From: Thermoleophilaceae bacterium
Lineage (GTDB): Bacteria; Actinomycetota; Thermoleophilia; Solirubrobacterales; Thermoleophilaceae
Direction of reading: 5' to 3'
Length of the DNA: 18,378 nt
NCBI GenBank assembly: GCA_013813135.1
Contig: JACCSF010000234.1
Location: forward strand, 1 to 18,378
The notes under the pieces were generated by a model. It saw only the letters and a list, made by a program, of their open reading frames with translations, was not told where the DNA came from and made no database searches. Each line of letters starts with the position of its first letter. Position 1 is the first letter of the stretch. Shown piece after piece: positions 7,060 to 13,226 of the stretch. Position numbers and translations under genes: made by a program.

Positions 7060-7069
7060 CAGACGTCTG
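7060..7069. repeat. 10-bp palindrome after tRNA-Leu
   Basis: CAGACGTCTG is a perfect palindrome 2 bp after the tRNA and 24 bp before the start of the HTH/LAGLIDADG gene. It may be an operator or recognition site for that protein, or simply chance. Confidence 0.35.
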
Positions 7070-7093
7070 GACCGGATGGGAACATGTGTTCGT

Positions 7094-7849
7094 ATGACGC
7101 ATTCGGGCGATGTCGTGTCTCACTCGCTCGATTTGGCTGAGGAGGGGTGCTCCGCCACTGAGATCGGACGAATGCTCCGCTTACCCCGCGCGACGGTCAG
7201 GGACTGGCTGCACGGCCGTGCTCCGCGGCGAGGCGCGCCTTACCCCGGCCTACTAGGTTGCGCGCAGTGTGGAGGCGCGCACGACTTCGAGGGACTGCCT
7301 CCGGCTTACGTGCAGCTGCTCGGGCTCTACCTCGGCGACGGGTGCCTGTCGGCGCACCCTCGCGGCGTGTTCAAGCTGCGTATCTCCCTGGACGCGTGCT
7401 ACCCCGGGGTCATGGAGGAGTGCGAGGACGCAATGCGGGAGGTGATGCCCCGCAGCCGGCTGAACAGGGTCAGCTATTGCACGTGGTTCGAGCTCTACTC
7501 CTACTCGAAGAGCTGGCCCTGCCTGTTCCCACAGCACGGGCCCGGTAAGAAGCACGACCGTCCGATCAGGCTGACGGCTTGGCAGTGGAGGCTCGTGTCC
7601 AAGCGGCCCGACCGCCTGCTCCGCGGGCTGCTCCACTCCGACGGCTGCCGCTTCCGGAACACCGGGCGCGGCGGATGGTCGCATCCGCGCTACTCGTTCG
7701 ACAACAAGTCGCTCGATATCCGGGTCATCTTCTGCGCGGCCTGCGAACTGCTCGGGCTGCACTGGACGACATCCGCGAACAGGACGATCTACGTCTCGCG
7801 CAAGGACGACGTCGCTCTGCTGGACCTGTTCGTGGGGCCGAAGCGGTGA
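7094..7849 (+). CDS. HTH / LAGLIDADG homing-endonuclease-like protein
   Basis: A 251-residue protein with three parts. Residues 10-41 form a helix-turn-helix, with AEEGCSATEIGRMLRLPRAT followed by VRDWLHGR. Residues 56-61 hold a CAQCGG zinc knuckle. Residues 71-250 are LAGLIDADG-like, with motif 1 LLGLYLGDG (75-83) and motif 2 LLRGLLHSDG (175-184); each ends in the acidic residue (D82, D183) needed for metal-dependent cleavage. Between and after them come WPCLFPQHGPGKKH, FDNKSLDIRVIFCAACELLG and TIYVSRKDDVALLDLFVG. The two motifs about 100 residues apart fit a single-chain double-motif enzyme. It starts 36 bp after tRNA-Leu and stops 1 bp from the convergent next gene. It could be a free-standing homing endonuclease or a domesticated regulator. 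The start could also be ATG 7076; neither start has an SD. Confidence 0.8.
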   Translation: MTHSGDVVSHSLDLAEEGCSATEIGRMLRLPRATVRDWLHGRAPRRGAPYPGLLGCAQCGGAHDFEGLPPAYVQLLGLYLGDGCLSAHPRGVFKLRISLDACYPGVMEECEDAMREVMPRSRLNRVSYCTWFELYSYSKSWPCLFPQHGPGKKHDRPIRLTAWQWRLVSKRPDRLLRGLLHSDGCRFRNTGRGGWSHPRYSFDNKSLDIRVIFCAACELLGLHWTTSANRTIYVSRKDDVALLDLFVGPKR

Positions 7850-7850
7850 G

Positions 7851-8423
7851 CTAGTGGCGCCGCAGCGGCGTTCCGAACACGTAGTCCCAGAGCGGGGCGC
7901 TCACTCCGAAGCCGCGCGTGTCGTCCTGGAAGTGGTGGCGCATGTGAAGCTCGCGCATCAGCTTCCCGAAGCGCGACTTGGGCCGGCGGTGGTGCATGTA
8001 GTAGTGCGCCATGTCGTAGGCCAGGTAGCCGCTCAAAAAGCCGGCGGCGAACACCCGGCCTCCGGACACGCCCAGCGCCAGCACGAACAGACCGTAGAAG
8101 CCCGCGGCCAGCGGGATGCTGACCGACGGCGGCATGACGAGCCGCAGCGGGTCGTTGGGATGATCGTGGTGCACGCCGTGGATGATCCAGTGGAAGCGCG
8201 CGAGCGGACCCTCTTCGGGCTCGAAGTGGAACACGAGCCGGTGGAGCCAGTACTCCGTGAGCGTCCAGAACAGCCACCCGGCGAGCACCAGGGCGACCGT
8301 GCCCGCGGTGGTCAGCTCGCGGGCCCCGACGACGAACAGGACGGCGATTGTCGGCAGGAAAATGGCCGGGGGCACGGCCGGGTGCACCCGCGAGAGCCGG
8401 TCGAGCAGATCCGACTCGAACAT
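7851..8423 (-). CDS. Sterol desaturase / fatty acid hydroxylase family protein
   Basis: A 190-residue membrane enzyme with about four membrane segments (roughly 19-33, 41-60, 102-118, 124-140). It carries the His clusters of the di-iron hydroxylase superfamily: HRLVFH (61-66), HGVHHDH (82-88), HYYMHH (140-145) and HMRHH (160-164). Relatives hydroxylate or desaturate fatty acyl chains, sterols or carotenoids using O2; closest by eye are fatty acid 2-hydroxylase-like proteins. The lipid substrate cannot be told. I chose the ATG at 8423; a TTG at 8465 would add 14 residues without family-like features. The stop is 1 bp from that of the convergent HTH/LAGLIDADG gene, so no terminator fits between them. 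Confidence 0.88.
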   Translation of the reverse strand: MFESDLLDRLSRVHPAVPPAIFLPTIAVLFVVGARELTTAGTVALVLAGWLFWTLTEYWLHRLVFHFEPEEGPLARFHWIIHGVHHDHPNDPLRLVMPPSVSIPLAAGFYGLFVLALGVSGGRVFAAGFLSGYLAYDMAHYYMHHRRPKSRFGKLMRELHMRHHFQDDTRGFGVSAPLWDYVFGTPLRRH

Positions 8424-8506
8424 CCTCGGCGAGGCCTTCAAGACATCTGTACGGGGGGCGTCCAAGGCACCAAATTTACCGCACCAGCGGGCTGGGCAGA
8501 AGGCGC

Positions 8507-8677
8507 TCAGCCGCGCTGCCAGAGACTGCCCCAGGACGCCACCAGGTACTCCAACCCGAACGCGACGGTCACGCCATAGACGATGACCTCCGCCGGGGCA
8601 GCCGCGCCCGAGAGGATGCGGCCGAGGAGATAACAGGTGACTAGGGCGACGAAAAGAAGCCTGCCGGTGGTCTCCAT
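8507..8677 (-). CDS. Small two-helix membrane protein, hypothetical
   Basis: This 56-residue reading frame starts METTGRLLFVALVTCYLLG and ends LVASWGSLWQRG. Two hydrophobic stretches, residues 6-25 and 31-48, are separated by a short GAAAPAE turn, giving a plausible helical hairpin. A purine-rich GAGGAG touches the ATG at 8677, close for a Shine-Dalgarno but not impossible. It lies between the fatty-acid-hydroxylase-like gene and the glycosyltransferase on the same strand, with gaps of 83 and 69 bp. I do not recognise the family; support is the hydrophobic pattern, the same-strand position and the lack of a better frame. Confidence 0.5.
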   Translation of the reverse strand: METTGRLLFVALVTCYLLGRILSGAAAPAEVIVYGVTVAFGLEYLVASWGSLWQRG

Positions 8678-8719
8678 CTCCTCAAAGTGTCGGATGGGCC
8701 CGCCCGCGTCCGGTTATCG

Positions 8720-8748
8720 GAACGTAAAAGCGTCGTGAACGTAGCGTT
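8720..8748. repeat. Short direct repeat GAACGTA and a small hairpin
   Basis: GAACGTA occurs at 8720-8726 and 8737-8743, and AACG/CGTT forms a tiny inverted repeat at 8738-8748 across the glycosyltransferase stop. It lies in the 69-bp gap before the small membrane gene (minus strand), so it could be part of its promoter. Little more can be said. Confidence 0.2.
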
Positions 8749-10309
8749 ACCGGCGCTGGGAGAGCACGAGCGCCGCACCGCCGCGAGGCCGCTCGTAGCG
8801 CCCGATCTCGACGAAGTTTCCATCGTTTACGACCCGGACCGCATCCGGGTCGTAGAAGGGGATCTCCTCGTCGTCGAGGCTGAACTGCGCCCGCGGCGCG
8901 AGCGGCGAGTTGCCCGGTACGAAGACGTAACGCGGGTCGGGTCCGAGCAGCATCTCGAGCACCTGCGAGTAGGAACGGGTCGTGAGGATCGGGACCTGCG
9001 ACCCCTTTGCGCGCGCTCGAATGGCGCCGGCCACGGCCGGCCAAACGCCGCCGCCGCCGGTGCCGGTGACGTACTGCAGGTCGTCGGTACCGGGGTAGCG
9101 GGTGGTGTCGGGGTGGGCGAGCACGCGGGCGTCGAGCAGCAGGGCGGGAGTGAGCAGGGCCGCCACCGCCACCGCGGACACGAGCGCGGCTGCGCGCGGC
9201 GCCATGACGGTGCGCGCCCACCTGACACCCTCGACCAGCGCGTATGCCATCAGGGCGATCGCGGCCGGCATGACGTACATGACGTGGCGCGGGTAGGGGA
9301 GGGTCGAGAACAGCATCGACACGGCCAGCGACAGGAGGATCCACGCCAGCAGCAGCGCGGTCAGGCGCGGCCGGCGGCGCAGCCCGAGGATCGTTCCCGC
9401 CAGCGCGGCGCCGATCAGCGGGATCGTCACGTAGCCGCCGAACGCGGGTCGATAGGAGGCCCAGGTCTTGCCGATCTCCGCGAAGGGATCGCGGAGCACG
9501 TCGCCGAGTGGCCGGACGGTGTAGAGGAGCGGGTCGTCGCGCGCGTCCTCGTACAGGTGGTAGAGCGAGGAGGCGCGCAGCAGCAGCGTCGCGGCCACCA
9601 CCATCACGGCGGCGATGCCGATGCCCGCGAGCCAGCGCTTGAGCCGCTGAGGCCGGTCGGGGGCGTTGAAGTCGAAGCAGAGCAGGCTCAGCGGCACGAG
9701 GGCCAGCGCGGGCTTCGTGTTCTCCTTGGTGAGCACCCCGGCCGCCAGCACGAGCCCGAGCAGGGCGGCGATGCGCAGGTCGGGGCGGCGGGCGAGCTCC
9801 ACTTGCAGGTACAGCGCCGCCGCCATCACCAGCGTCACCATCGGCTCGATGATCCCGATGCCGTCGTGGACCAGGAAGAAGGGCAGCACGACGCACAGTG
9901 CCGCGGCCGTCAGGCCCGCCGCGGCGCCGCCGAGGCGCCGTGCCAGCAGGCCCACGAAGACCAGCGTCAGCAGGCCCGCCATCGCCGACACGAGCCTGAC
10001 CGAGACGAGCGGGTTGACACCGAGCTTGATCCACGGGATGCCGAGCCAGAACATCAGCGGCTCGCGGCCGATCGTGAACGAGTAGAAGAGGTCCTGAGTC
10101 GCGTGCGCCGCGCGGTTGGCGAACACCGCGTAGGTGCCCTCGTCCAGGAAGTAGGGAAAGCGGTCGATGAAGAGGAACCGCGATATCACGTAGGCGGCGC
10201 CGATGGCCGCCGCAGCTGCGACCTGCGCGCGGGGAAGGTGCGCTCCCCCCCGCCGTATCGCAGGGCCCTGGGCCGGGCGTGCGCCCGCGTCGACAGCCCC
10301 CGCTTCCAT
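8747..10309 (-). CDS. GT39-like (PMT_2 type) membrane glycosyltransferase
   Basis: A 520-residue membrane protein. A cytoplasmic amino-terminal tail (1-29) is followed by about ten hydrophobic helices and a soluble carboxy-terminal part (about residues 395-520). The first extracytoplasmic loop has FPYFLDEGTY with the acidic pair D56/E57 and then GREPLMFWLGIPWIKLG, the pattern of dolichyl/polyprenyl-phosphate-mannose transferases (GT39) and ArnT-like enzymes. Such enzymes move a sugar from a polyprenyl-phosphate carrier onto protein, lipid or glycan outside the membrane. Acceptor and donor are unknown. Start ATG at 10309; TAGGCT (10316-10321, minus) lies 6 nt upstream, the spacing expected for a leaderless message, but it overlaps the stop of the frameshifted gene before it. 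Confidence 0.82.
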   Translation of the reverse strand: MEAGAVDAGARPAQGPAIRRGGAHLPRAQVAAAAAIGAAYVISRFLFIDRFPYFLDEGTYAVFANRAAHATQDLFYSFTIGREPLMFWLGIPWIKLGVNPLVSVRLVSAMAGLLTLVFVGLLARRLGGAAAGLTAAALCVVLPFFLVHDGIGIIEPMVTLVMAAALYLQVELARRPDLRIAALLGLVLAAGVLTKENTKPALALVPLSLLCFDFNAPDRPQRLKRWLAGIGIAAVMVVAATLLLRASSLYHLYEDARDDPLLYTVRPLGDVLRDPFAEIGKTWASYRPAFGGYVTIPLIGAALAGTILGLRRRPRLTALLLAWILLSLAVSMLFSTLPYPRHVMYVMPAAIALMAYALVEGVRWARTVMAPRAAALVSAVAVAALLTPALLLDARVLAHPDTTRYPGTDDLQYVTGTGGGGVWPAVAGAIRARAKGSQVPILTTRSYSQVLEMLLGPDPRYVFVPGNSPLAPRAQFSLDDEEIPFYDPDAVRVVNDGNFVEIGRYERPRGGAALVLSQRR

Positions 10310-10315
10310 CGGACG

Positions 10316-10321
10316 AGCCTA
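10316..10321 (-). promoter_or_regulatory. Putative -10 (TAGGCT) of the glycosyltransferase
   Basis: Minus-strand TAGGCT lies exactly 6 nt before the ATG, which would make the start codon the first transcribed base. Its TAG is also the stop codon of the preceding remnant, so the match may be partly forced. Confidence 0.35.
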
Positions 10322-10584
10322 GAGGCGACCTCCCCTTTGCGCACGCCCGGCTTGGAGCCCGCCGGGCCAGCCGCCCTGGCGCAGCCGGTCCGAGACGTTG
10401 CTGGCGCAGCTCCACCAGCCGACGAGCGCAGCGGTCAGGACCAGCACCAGCCCCACCTGGATGACCGAAGCACCGCCTGTGACCACCACGACCGCGAGGG
10501 CGAGCCAGCGACGAGGAACACGAGCGCCACGAGCTCATCGACCGACCCGAGGAGATTGGCGAACGCCCGCCCAGCGGCACGCAT
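10319..10584 (-). pseudogene. Frameshifted small membrane protein
   Basis: The first part reads MRAAGRAFANLLGSVDELVALVFLVA from an ATG at 10584. At about 10505-10510 the coding signal jumps frame to WLALAVVVVTGGASVIQVGL, then VLVLTAALVGWWSCASNVSD, and ends at TAG 10319-10321. Restoring one base near 10508 would join the parts into a protein of about 88 residues with two or three membrane helices and a basic, Gly-rich tail. The family is unknown to me. It lies 9 bp before the glycosyltransferase on the same strand, so the two would form an operon if intact. A sequencing error is as likely as a true mutation. Confidence 0.5.
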
Positions 10585-10640
10585 GTGGCGAGCATGGCAC
10601 GAACGGTGGCGACAACTCCAAGTCGTCGAACCTGGACCTG

Positions 10641-11039
10641 GTGCAGTCGCTGTACGCGGCCTGGGAGCGGGGCGACTACCACTCGTGGGATTGGGCGCAC
10701 CCGGAGATCGAATTCGTGGCCGCCGACGGGCCGGCACCCGGCAGCTGGACTGGGCTGCCCGGCCTGATGAAGGGCGCGCGCGGCTTCCTGAGCGCCTGGG
10801 AGGACTATCGCATCGAGGCGGCGGAGTACCGCGAGCTCGATGGCGAGCGTGTGCTGGTGCTGCACAACGTCCGAGGGCGCGGGAAGACATCTGGACTGGA
10901 GCTCGGGCAGATGGGGTCGAAGGCAGCGAACCTGTTCCATGTCCACGGCGGCAAGGTGACGAGGCTCGTTGCCTACTTCAGCTGCGAGCGCGCGCTCGAC
11001 GATCTCGGCCTCAGCCCGGAGGCGGGCACCAACGGCTGA
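10641..11039 (+). CDS. SnoaL-like / NTF2-fold protein, start uncertain
   Basis: An NTF2/SnoaL-like small cone-shaped protein of about 132 residues. The order is typical: helix VQSLYAAWERGDYHSWDWAH, EIEFVAADGPAPG, the middle helices around FLSAWEDYRIEAAEY, then strands VLVLHNVRGRG, NLFHVHGGKVTRLVAYF and a tail RALDDLGLSPEA. The fold serves as hydrolase, isomerase or binding domain; no specific role is evident. The first helix normally begins a few residues earlier, and NLDLVQ is indeed readable upstream, yet no ATG/GTG/TTG precedes it in frame. An ATG at 10594 (MARTVATTP) lies in another frame and would join with one base changed. So either the GTG at 10641 is used or the 5' end is frameshifted. 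It is divergent from the broken gene at 10584 with almost no promoter space. Confidence 0.7.
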   Translation: MQSLYAAWERGDYHSWDWAHPEIEFVAADGPAPGSWTGLPGLMKGARGFLSAWEDYRIEAAEYRELDGERVLVLHNVRGRGKTSGLELGQMGSKAANLFHVHGGKVTRLVAYFSCERALDDLGLSPEAGTNG

Positions 11040-11115
11040 GCGGCCACTGCGAGTCCTGACCCCGGCATCATCCGGTGAGCGCCTCGCCAAGCTCGGCCAC
11101 GGTGATCCCCAGCCG

Positions 11116-11316
11116 CTAGCTATGACGGTTGCGGAGCGCCGCGATGCCCCCCGCCAGGAACAGAATACCCAGCACCGCCCAGATCGCAGCCGTCTCGATA
11201 TAAGCCGCGTCCGTGCTGTCCTTGTAGTCATCGAACAGGTTGGACAGAATCATCCCCGACAGCAGGAGGCAGGCCCCGGTGAGAGCGAACAACACCGCTC
11301 CGATCACCTTGCGCAT
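11116..11316 (-). CDS. Small two-helix membrane protein, hypothetical
   Basis: A 66-residue protein. Helix 1 is about residues 4-26 (VIGAVLFALTGACLLLSGM), followed by a polar loop LFDDYKDSTDAAYIE, helix 2 about 43-62 (AIWAVLGILFLAGGIAAL) and a basic end RNRHS. The topology fits a small inner-membrane hairpin with an acidic external loop. I do not recognise the family. The ATG at 11316 is chosen because the first helix follows at once; minus-strand TACCTT (11324-11329) ends 7 nt before it, the spacing of a leaderless promoter. The frame continues after the stop for another 15 codons (to 11068), noted separately. Confidence 0.65.
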   Translation of the reverse strand: MRKVIGAVLFALTGACLLLSGMILSNLFDDYKDSTDAAYIETAAIWAVLGILFLAGGIAALRNRHS

Positions 11317-11323
11317 TAGGTCC

Positions 11324-11329
11324 AAGGTA
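11324..11329 (-). promoter_or_regulatory. Putative -10 (TACCTT) of the small membrane gene
   Basis: Minus-strand TACCTT ends 7 nt before the ATG; no SD lies between. No -35 is evident. Confidence 0.4.
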
Positions 11330-11341
11330 CCCGGATACGAC

Positions 11342-11386
11342 GAGTGCCGGCGAGCCAAGTGCCGGCGAGCCAAGTGCCGGCGAGGC
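11342..11386. repeat. 15-bp tandem repeat, three copies
   Basis: Three head-to-tail copies of AAGTGCCGGCGAGCC occupy 11342-11356, 11357-11371 and 11372-11386. The first differs at its first base and the last at one base near its end. They lie just upstream of the small membrane gene's promoter and of the phage-like remnant. The gap 11387-11454 shows nothing else recognisable. Confidence 0.85.
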
Positions 11387-11454
11387 CCCCTTCGCGCGCG
11401 CGTGGGGCTGTCGCAGATGTAGCGAAAGTAAGCCGCTCCGGATAGTCGCACTCC

Positions 11455-11983
11455 ATGCGACGCTGCGCTGCGAAGACCCGAGCGGGCAAGCGGTGCCGGC
11501 GCCGGCCCGTCGCGGGTGCCGAGTATTGCCACTCCTACTCGGCCGACGATGTCGGCCGGCCGCACGGGCTGATGCCCGGTCCACGATCGCATCGTCACCG
11601 CCGTCCGCGACGGCGCGCACCGCGAGGCGGCGCTGGCCCTTGTCGCGCTCGACTCTGCAGCGGTTGCTCGCTCGCGGCGAGGCTGAGGGCACTGCGCAGG
11701 AATTTCAGAACCTCGCGGCGGAGGTCCGGGAGGCCGAGGCCGCCGCCGATGTCGACGTAGTCGGCGTCATCCGACGGGCGGCAGCCGGCGGAGACTGCCG
11801 AGCGGCTGGCTGGCTCCTCGAGCGAGGGCATCCCGCGCGCTCGGGACGTCGCCCGCCCACGAGCTGTCGGGACCTGACGGCGTGCCGCTCGCGGTCCGGT
11901 CCGATGAGACTCTCGACCAGTCGCGGCTGTCAGATGACGAGCTCGATCAGCTCGACAGGCTGGTGGGTCGTGCTGCCGCGTAG
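11455..11983 (+). pseudogene. Decayed phage-like gene (small-terminase-like, zinc finger + HTH)
   Basis: One protein seems to be spread over three frames. From ATG 11455 comes a Cys-rich start, MRRCAAKTRAGKRCRRRPVA then AEYCHS, resembling short zinc-binding heads of phage packaging proteins. A shift at about 11581 gives DRIVTAVRDGAHREAALALV. A shift at about 11650 gives STLQRLLARGEAEG, completing a helix-turn-helix, then FQNLAAEVREAEAAADVDVV, IRRAAAGGDCRAAGWLLERG. A shift near 11850 gives ELSGPDGVPLAV and LSDDELDQLDRLVGRAAA to TAG 11981-11983. This order (HTH, acidic helix, WLLERxHP, carboxy-terminal LSDDELDxL) is familiar from small terminase-like and related phage proteins. Identification is by pattern only. 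It lies on the 3' side of tRNA-Glu, a common integration site. Confidence 0.55.
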
Positions 11984-12145
11984 ACAGGCGATCTGGTGGG
12001 AGAGGTTTCACCGCGCGGCGCGCCCCCACGTCGGCAGCGCCGATCACGCCGGCTTCGCGCACGCGATCGTCCGGATCCAGGGCGACCCGGACCTCGATGA
12101 GGGCTACTGGGGCGCGGACTGGGACGCACCGGCCCCGAGAACGAC
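11984..12145 (+). other. Coding-like remnant beside tRNA-Glu
   Basis: One plus-strand frame has coding character: IWWERFHRAARPHVGSADHA, GFAHAIVRIQGDPDLDEGYW, then GADWDAPA, before it runs into the terminator at 12146 and the tRNA. There is no independent start codon. It may be a truncated neighbour of the phage-like gene. I do not recognise the family. Confidence 0.3.
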
Positions 12146-12168
12146 AAAAACCCGCTCCGTAGAGCGGG
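12146..12168 (-). terminator. Rho-independent terminator of tRNA-Glu
   Basis: Reading the minus strand, CCCGCTC and GAGCGGG form a perfect 7-bp stem closed by a TACG loop (a stable C(UNCG)G tetraloop), followed by TTTTT. It begins 9 bp after the tRNA 3' end. It is the clearest terminator in the window. Confidence 0.9.
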
Positions 12169-12177
12169 CTGGGCGAG

Positions 12178-12250
12178 TACCGCCACGGGGATTCGAACCC
12201 CGGTTTCCGCCGTGAGAGGGCGGCGTCCTAGTCCCCTAGACGATGGCGGC
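12178..12250 (-). tRNA. tRNA-Glu(CTC)
   Basis: On the minus strand, acceptor GCCGCCA pairs with TGGCGGT, discriminator A at 12178. The anticodon stem CCGCC/GGCGG holds loop CTCTCAC, anticodon CTC (plus-strand positions 12214-12216), reading GAG. The T arm has GGTTCGAAT with stem CGGGG/CCCCG. Length is 73 nt; CCA is not encoded. Confidence 0.95.
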
Positions 12251-12263
12251 CCGTCGGTCGGCG

Positions 12264-12269
12264 ATTGTA
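12264..12269 (-). promoter_or_regulatory. -10 element (TACAAT) of tRNA-Glu
   Basis: Minus-strand TACAAT lies 13 nt before the tRNA 5' end, giving a leader of about 6-7 nt. It is the best sigma-70-like -10 in the window, though no TTGACA-like -35 is visible. Confidence 0.6.
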
Positions 12270-12339
12270 GCGAGAGGGTCCCGGCCCGCCCGGGGCTAGC
12301 CTCCCGCCGATCGGATCCTGTCCGCACACGCCTGGGAGC

Positions 12340-13197
12340 GTCTTCGCGCTACTGCTCGCGGCGCTCCTCGTCGCCGGCTGCAGCCCCGGCGCTCGGGACG
12401 ACGGCGCGGCCGGGGTGTCGCTGAGCGTGACGCGTGACTTCGGCCGTACCGAGGTCGACGCCGCGCGCCTGGGCAAGCTGCCCGACGGCGCCACCGCGTC
12501 GAGCCTGCTGCGCTCCGAGTCCGATGTTCAGGCACCCGGCCAGGGCTGGACGTTCTTCGTCAACGGCGTCCGGCCCGAGACCAGGGCGGACGAGTACGAG
12601 CTGGCGCCCGGCGACCGCGTGCAGTGGGACCGTCGGGGCCCCGGCGCGCCCGCCCGCGTGCGGGCGATCGTGGGCGCCTTCCCCGGACCCTTTCGGTACG
12701 GCCTGAACGGGGAGCGCCGGCCGGTGCGCGTCGAGTGCGACGACGCCGAGTCCGATCCGTGCCGCGACGCCAAGCAGACGCTCGAGAGTGTGGACGTGTC
12801 GGCGTCCGGGTCGTCGCTCGGCGCCCCGGGGACCGAGCACGTCACACGCCTCGTGGTCGCCCGCTGGCCCAGGGCGCGCATCGTCCGGGGCGGCTCCACG
12901 CTCGAAGAGGGGCCCCGGAGCAGCGGCGTGTTCGTGCGCTTCTCCGAGGACGGCGGGGCGCTCGAGCTGCTCGACGACAACGGCGACGTCGCCCGCACCG
13001 TGCACCCAGGCGACGGGATAGCGCTGGTGGCGGCGCTGCGCCCGCGCGCCGACGAGCTCCTGTGGCTCGTGACGTCGCTCGACCAGCGCGCGCTCGCCGC
13101 GGGCGTGCGCGCGCTGCGCGAGGACAAGCTGCGCGACGCGTTTGCCGTTGCCGTGACCGGTCGTACCGTCGAGAAGCTGCCGCTGGAACCGCGATGA
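12340..13197 (+). CDS. DUF4430-domain lipoprotein, 5' end lost or frameshifted
   Basis: From 12340 the frame reads VFALLLAALLVAGCSPG, a lipoprotein signal with lipid-modified Cys at 12379-12381. A DUF4430 domain follows: SLSVTRDFGRTEVD, ATASSLLRSESDV, WTFFVNGVRPETR, ELAPGDRVQWDRRG. A carboxy-terminal part has VGAFPGPFRYGLNGERRPVR and GVFVRFSEDGGALELL. Relatives are surface lipoproteins often coded near cobalamin/ECF-type transporters, with unproven binding roles. No ATG, GTG or TTG lies between the upstream stop (12268) and the lipobox; a basic RTRLGA head typical of such signals is readable in a neighbouring frame at about 12322-12339, so one base may be missing near 12339 and the start codon changed. 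The nearest in-frame GTG (12415) would delete the signal. The first domain also seems about 20 residues short between ESDVQ and GWTFFVNG. Confidence 0.72.
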   Translation, partial: VFALLLAALLVAGCSPGARDDGAAGVSLSVTRDFGRTEVDAARLGKLPDGATASSLLRSESDVQAPGQGWTFFVNGVRPETRADEYELAPGDRVQWDRRGPGAPARVRAIVGAFPGPFRYGLNGERRPVRVECDDAESDPCRDAKQTLESVDVSASGSSLGAPGTEHVTRLVVARWPRARIVRGGSTLEEGPRSSGVFVRFSEDGGALELLDDNGDVARTVHPGDGIALVAALRPRADELLWLVTSLDQRALAAGVRALREDKLRDAFAVAVTGRTVEKLPLEPR

Positions 13198-13226
13198 CCG
13201 GATCCCGGCCTGGCATAGTCAACGCG

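Noticed and set aside
8682..11231. Very long overlapping open frames on both strands across the glycosyltransferase region
   Set aside because: They are antisense or out-of-frame to the GT39-like gene, rich in Arg, Ala, Pro and Gly as expected from GC-rich wobble, and cross several other genes; no family motif appears.
11342..11386. CRISPR array
   Set aside because: Units are 15 bp, adjacent and without spacers, and there are no cas genes.
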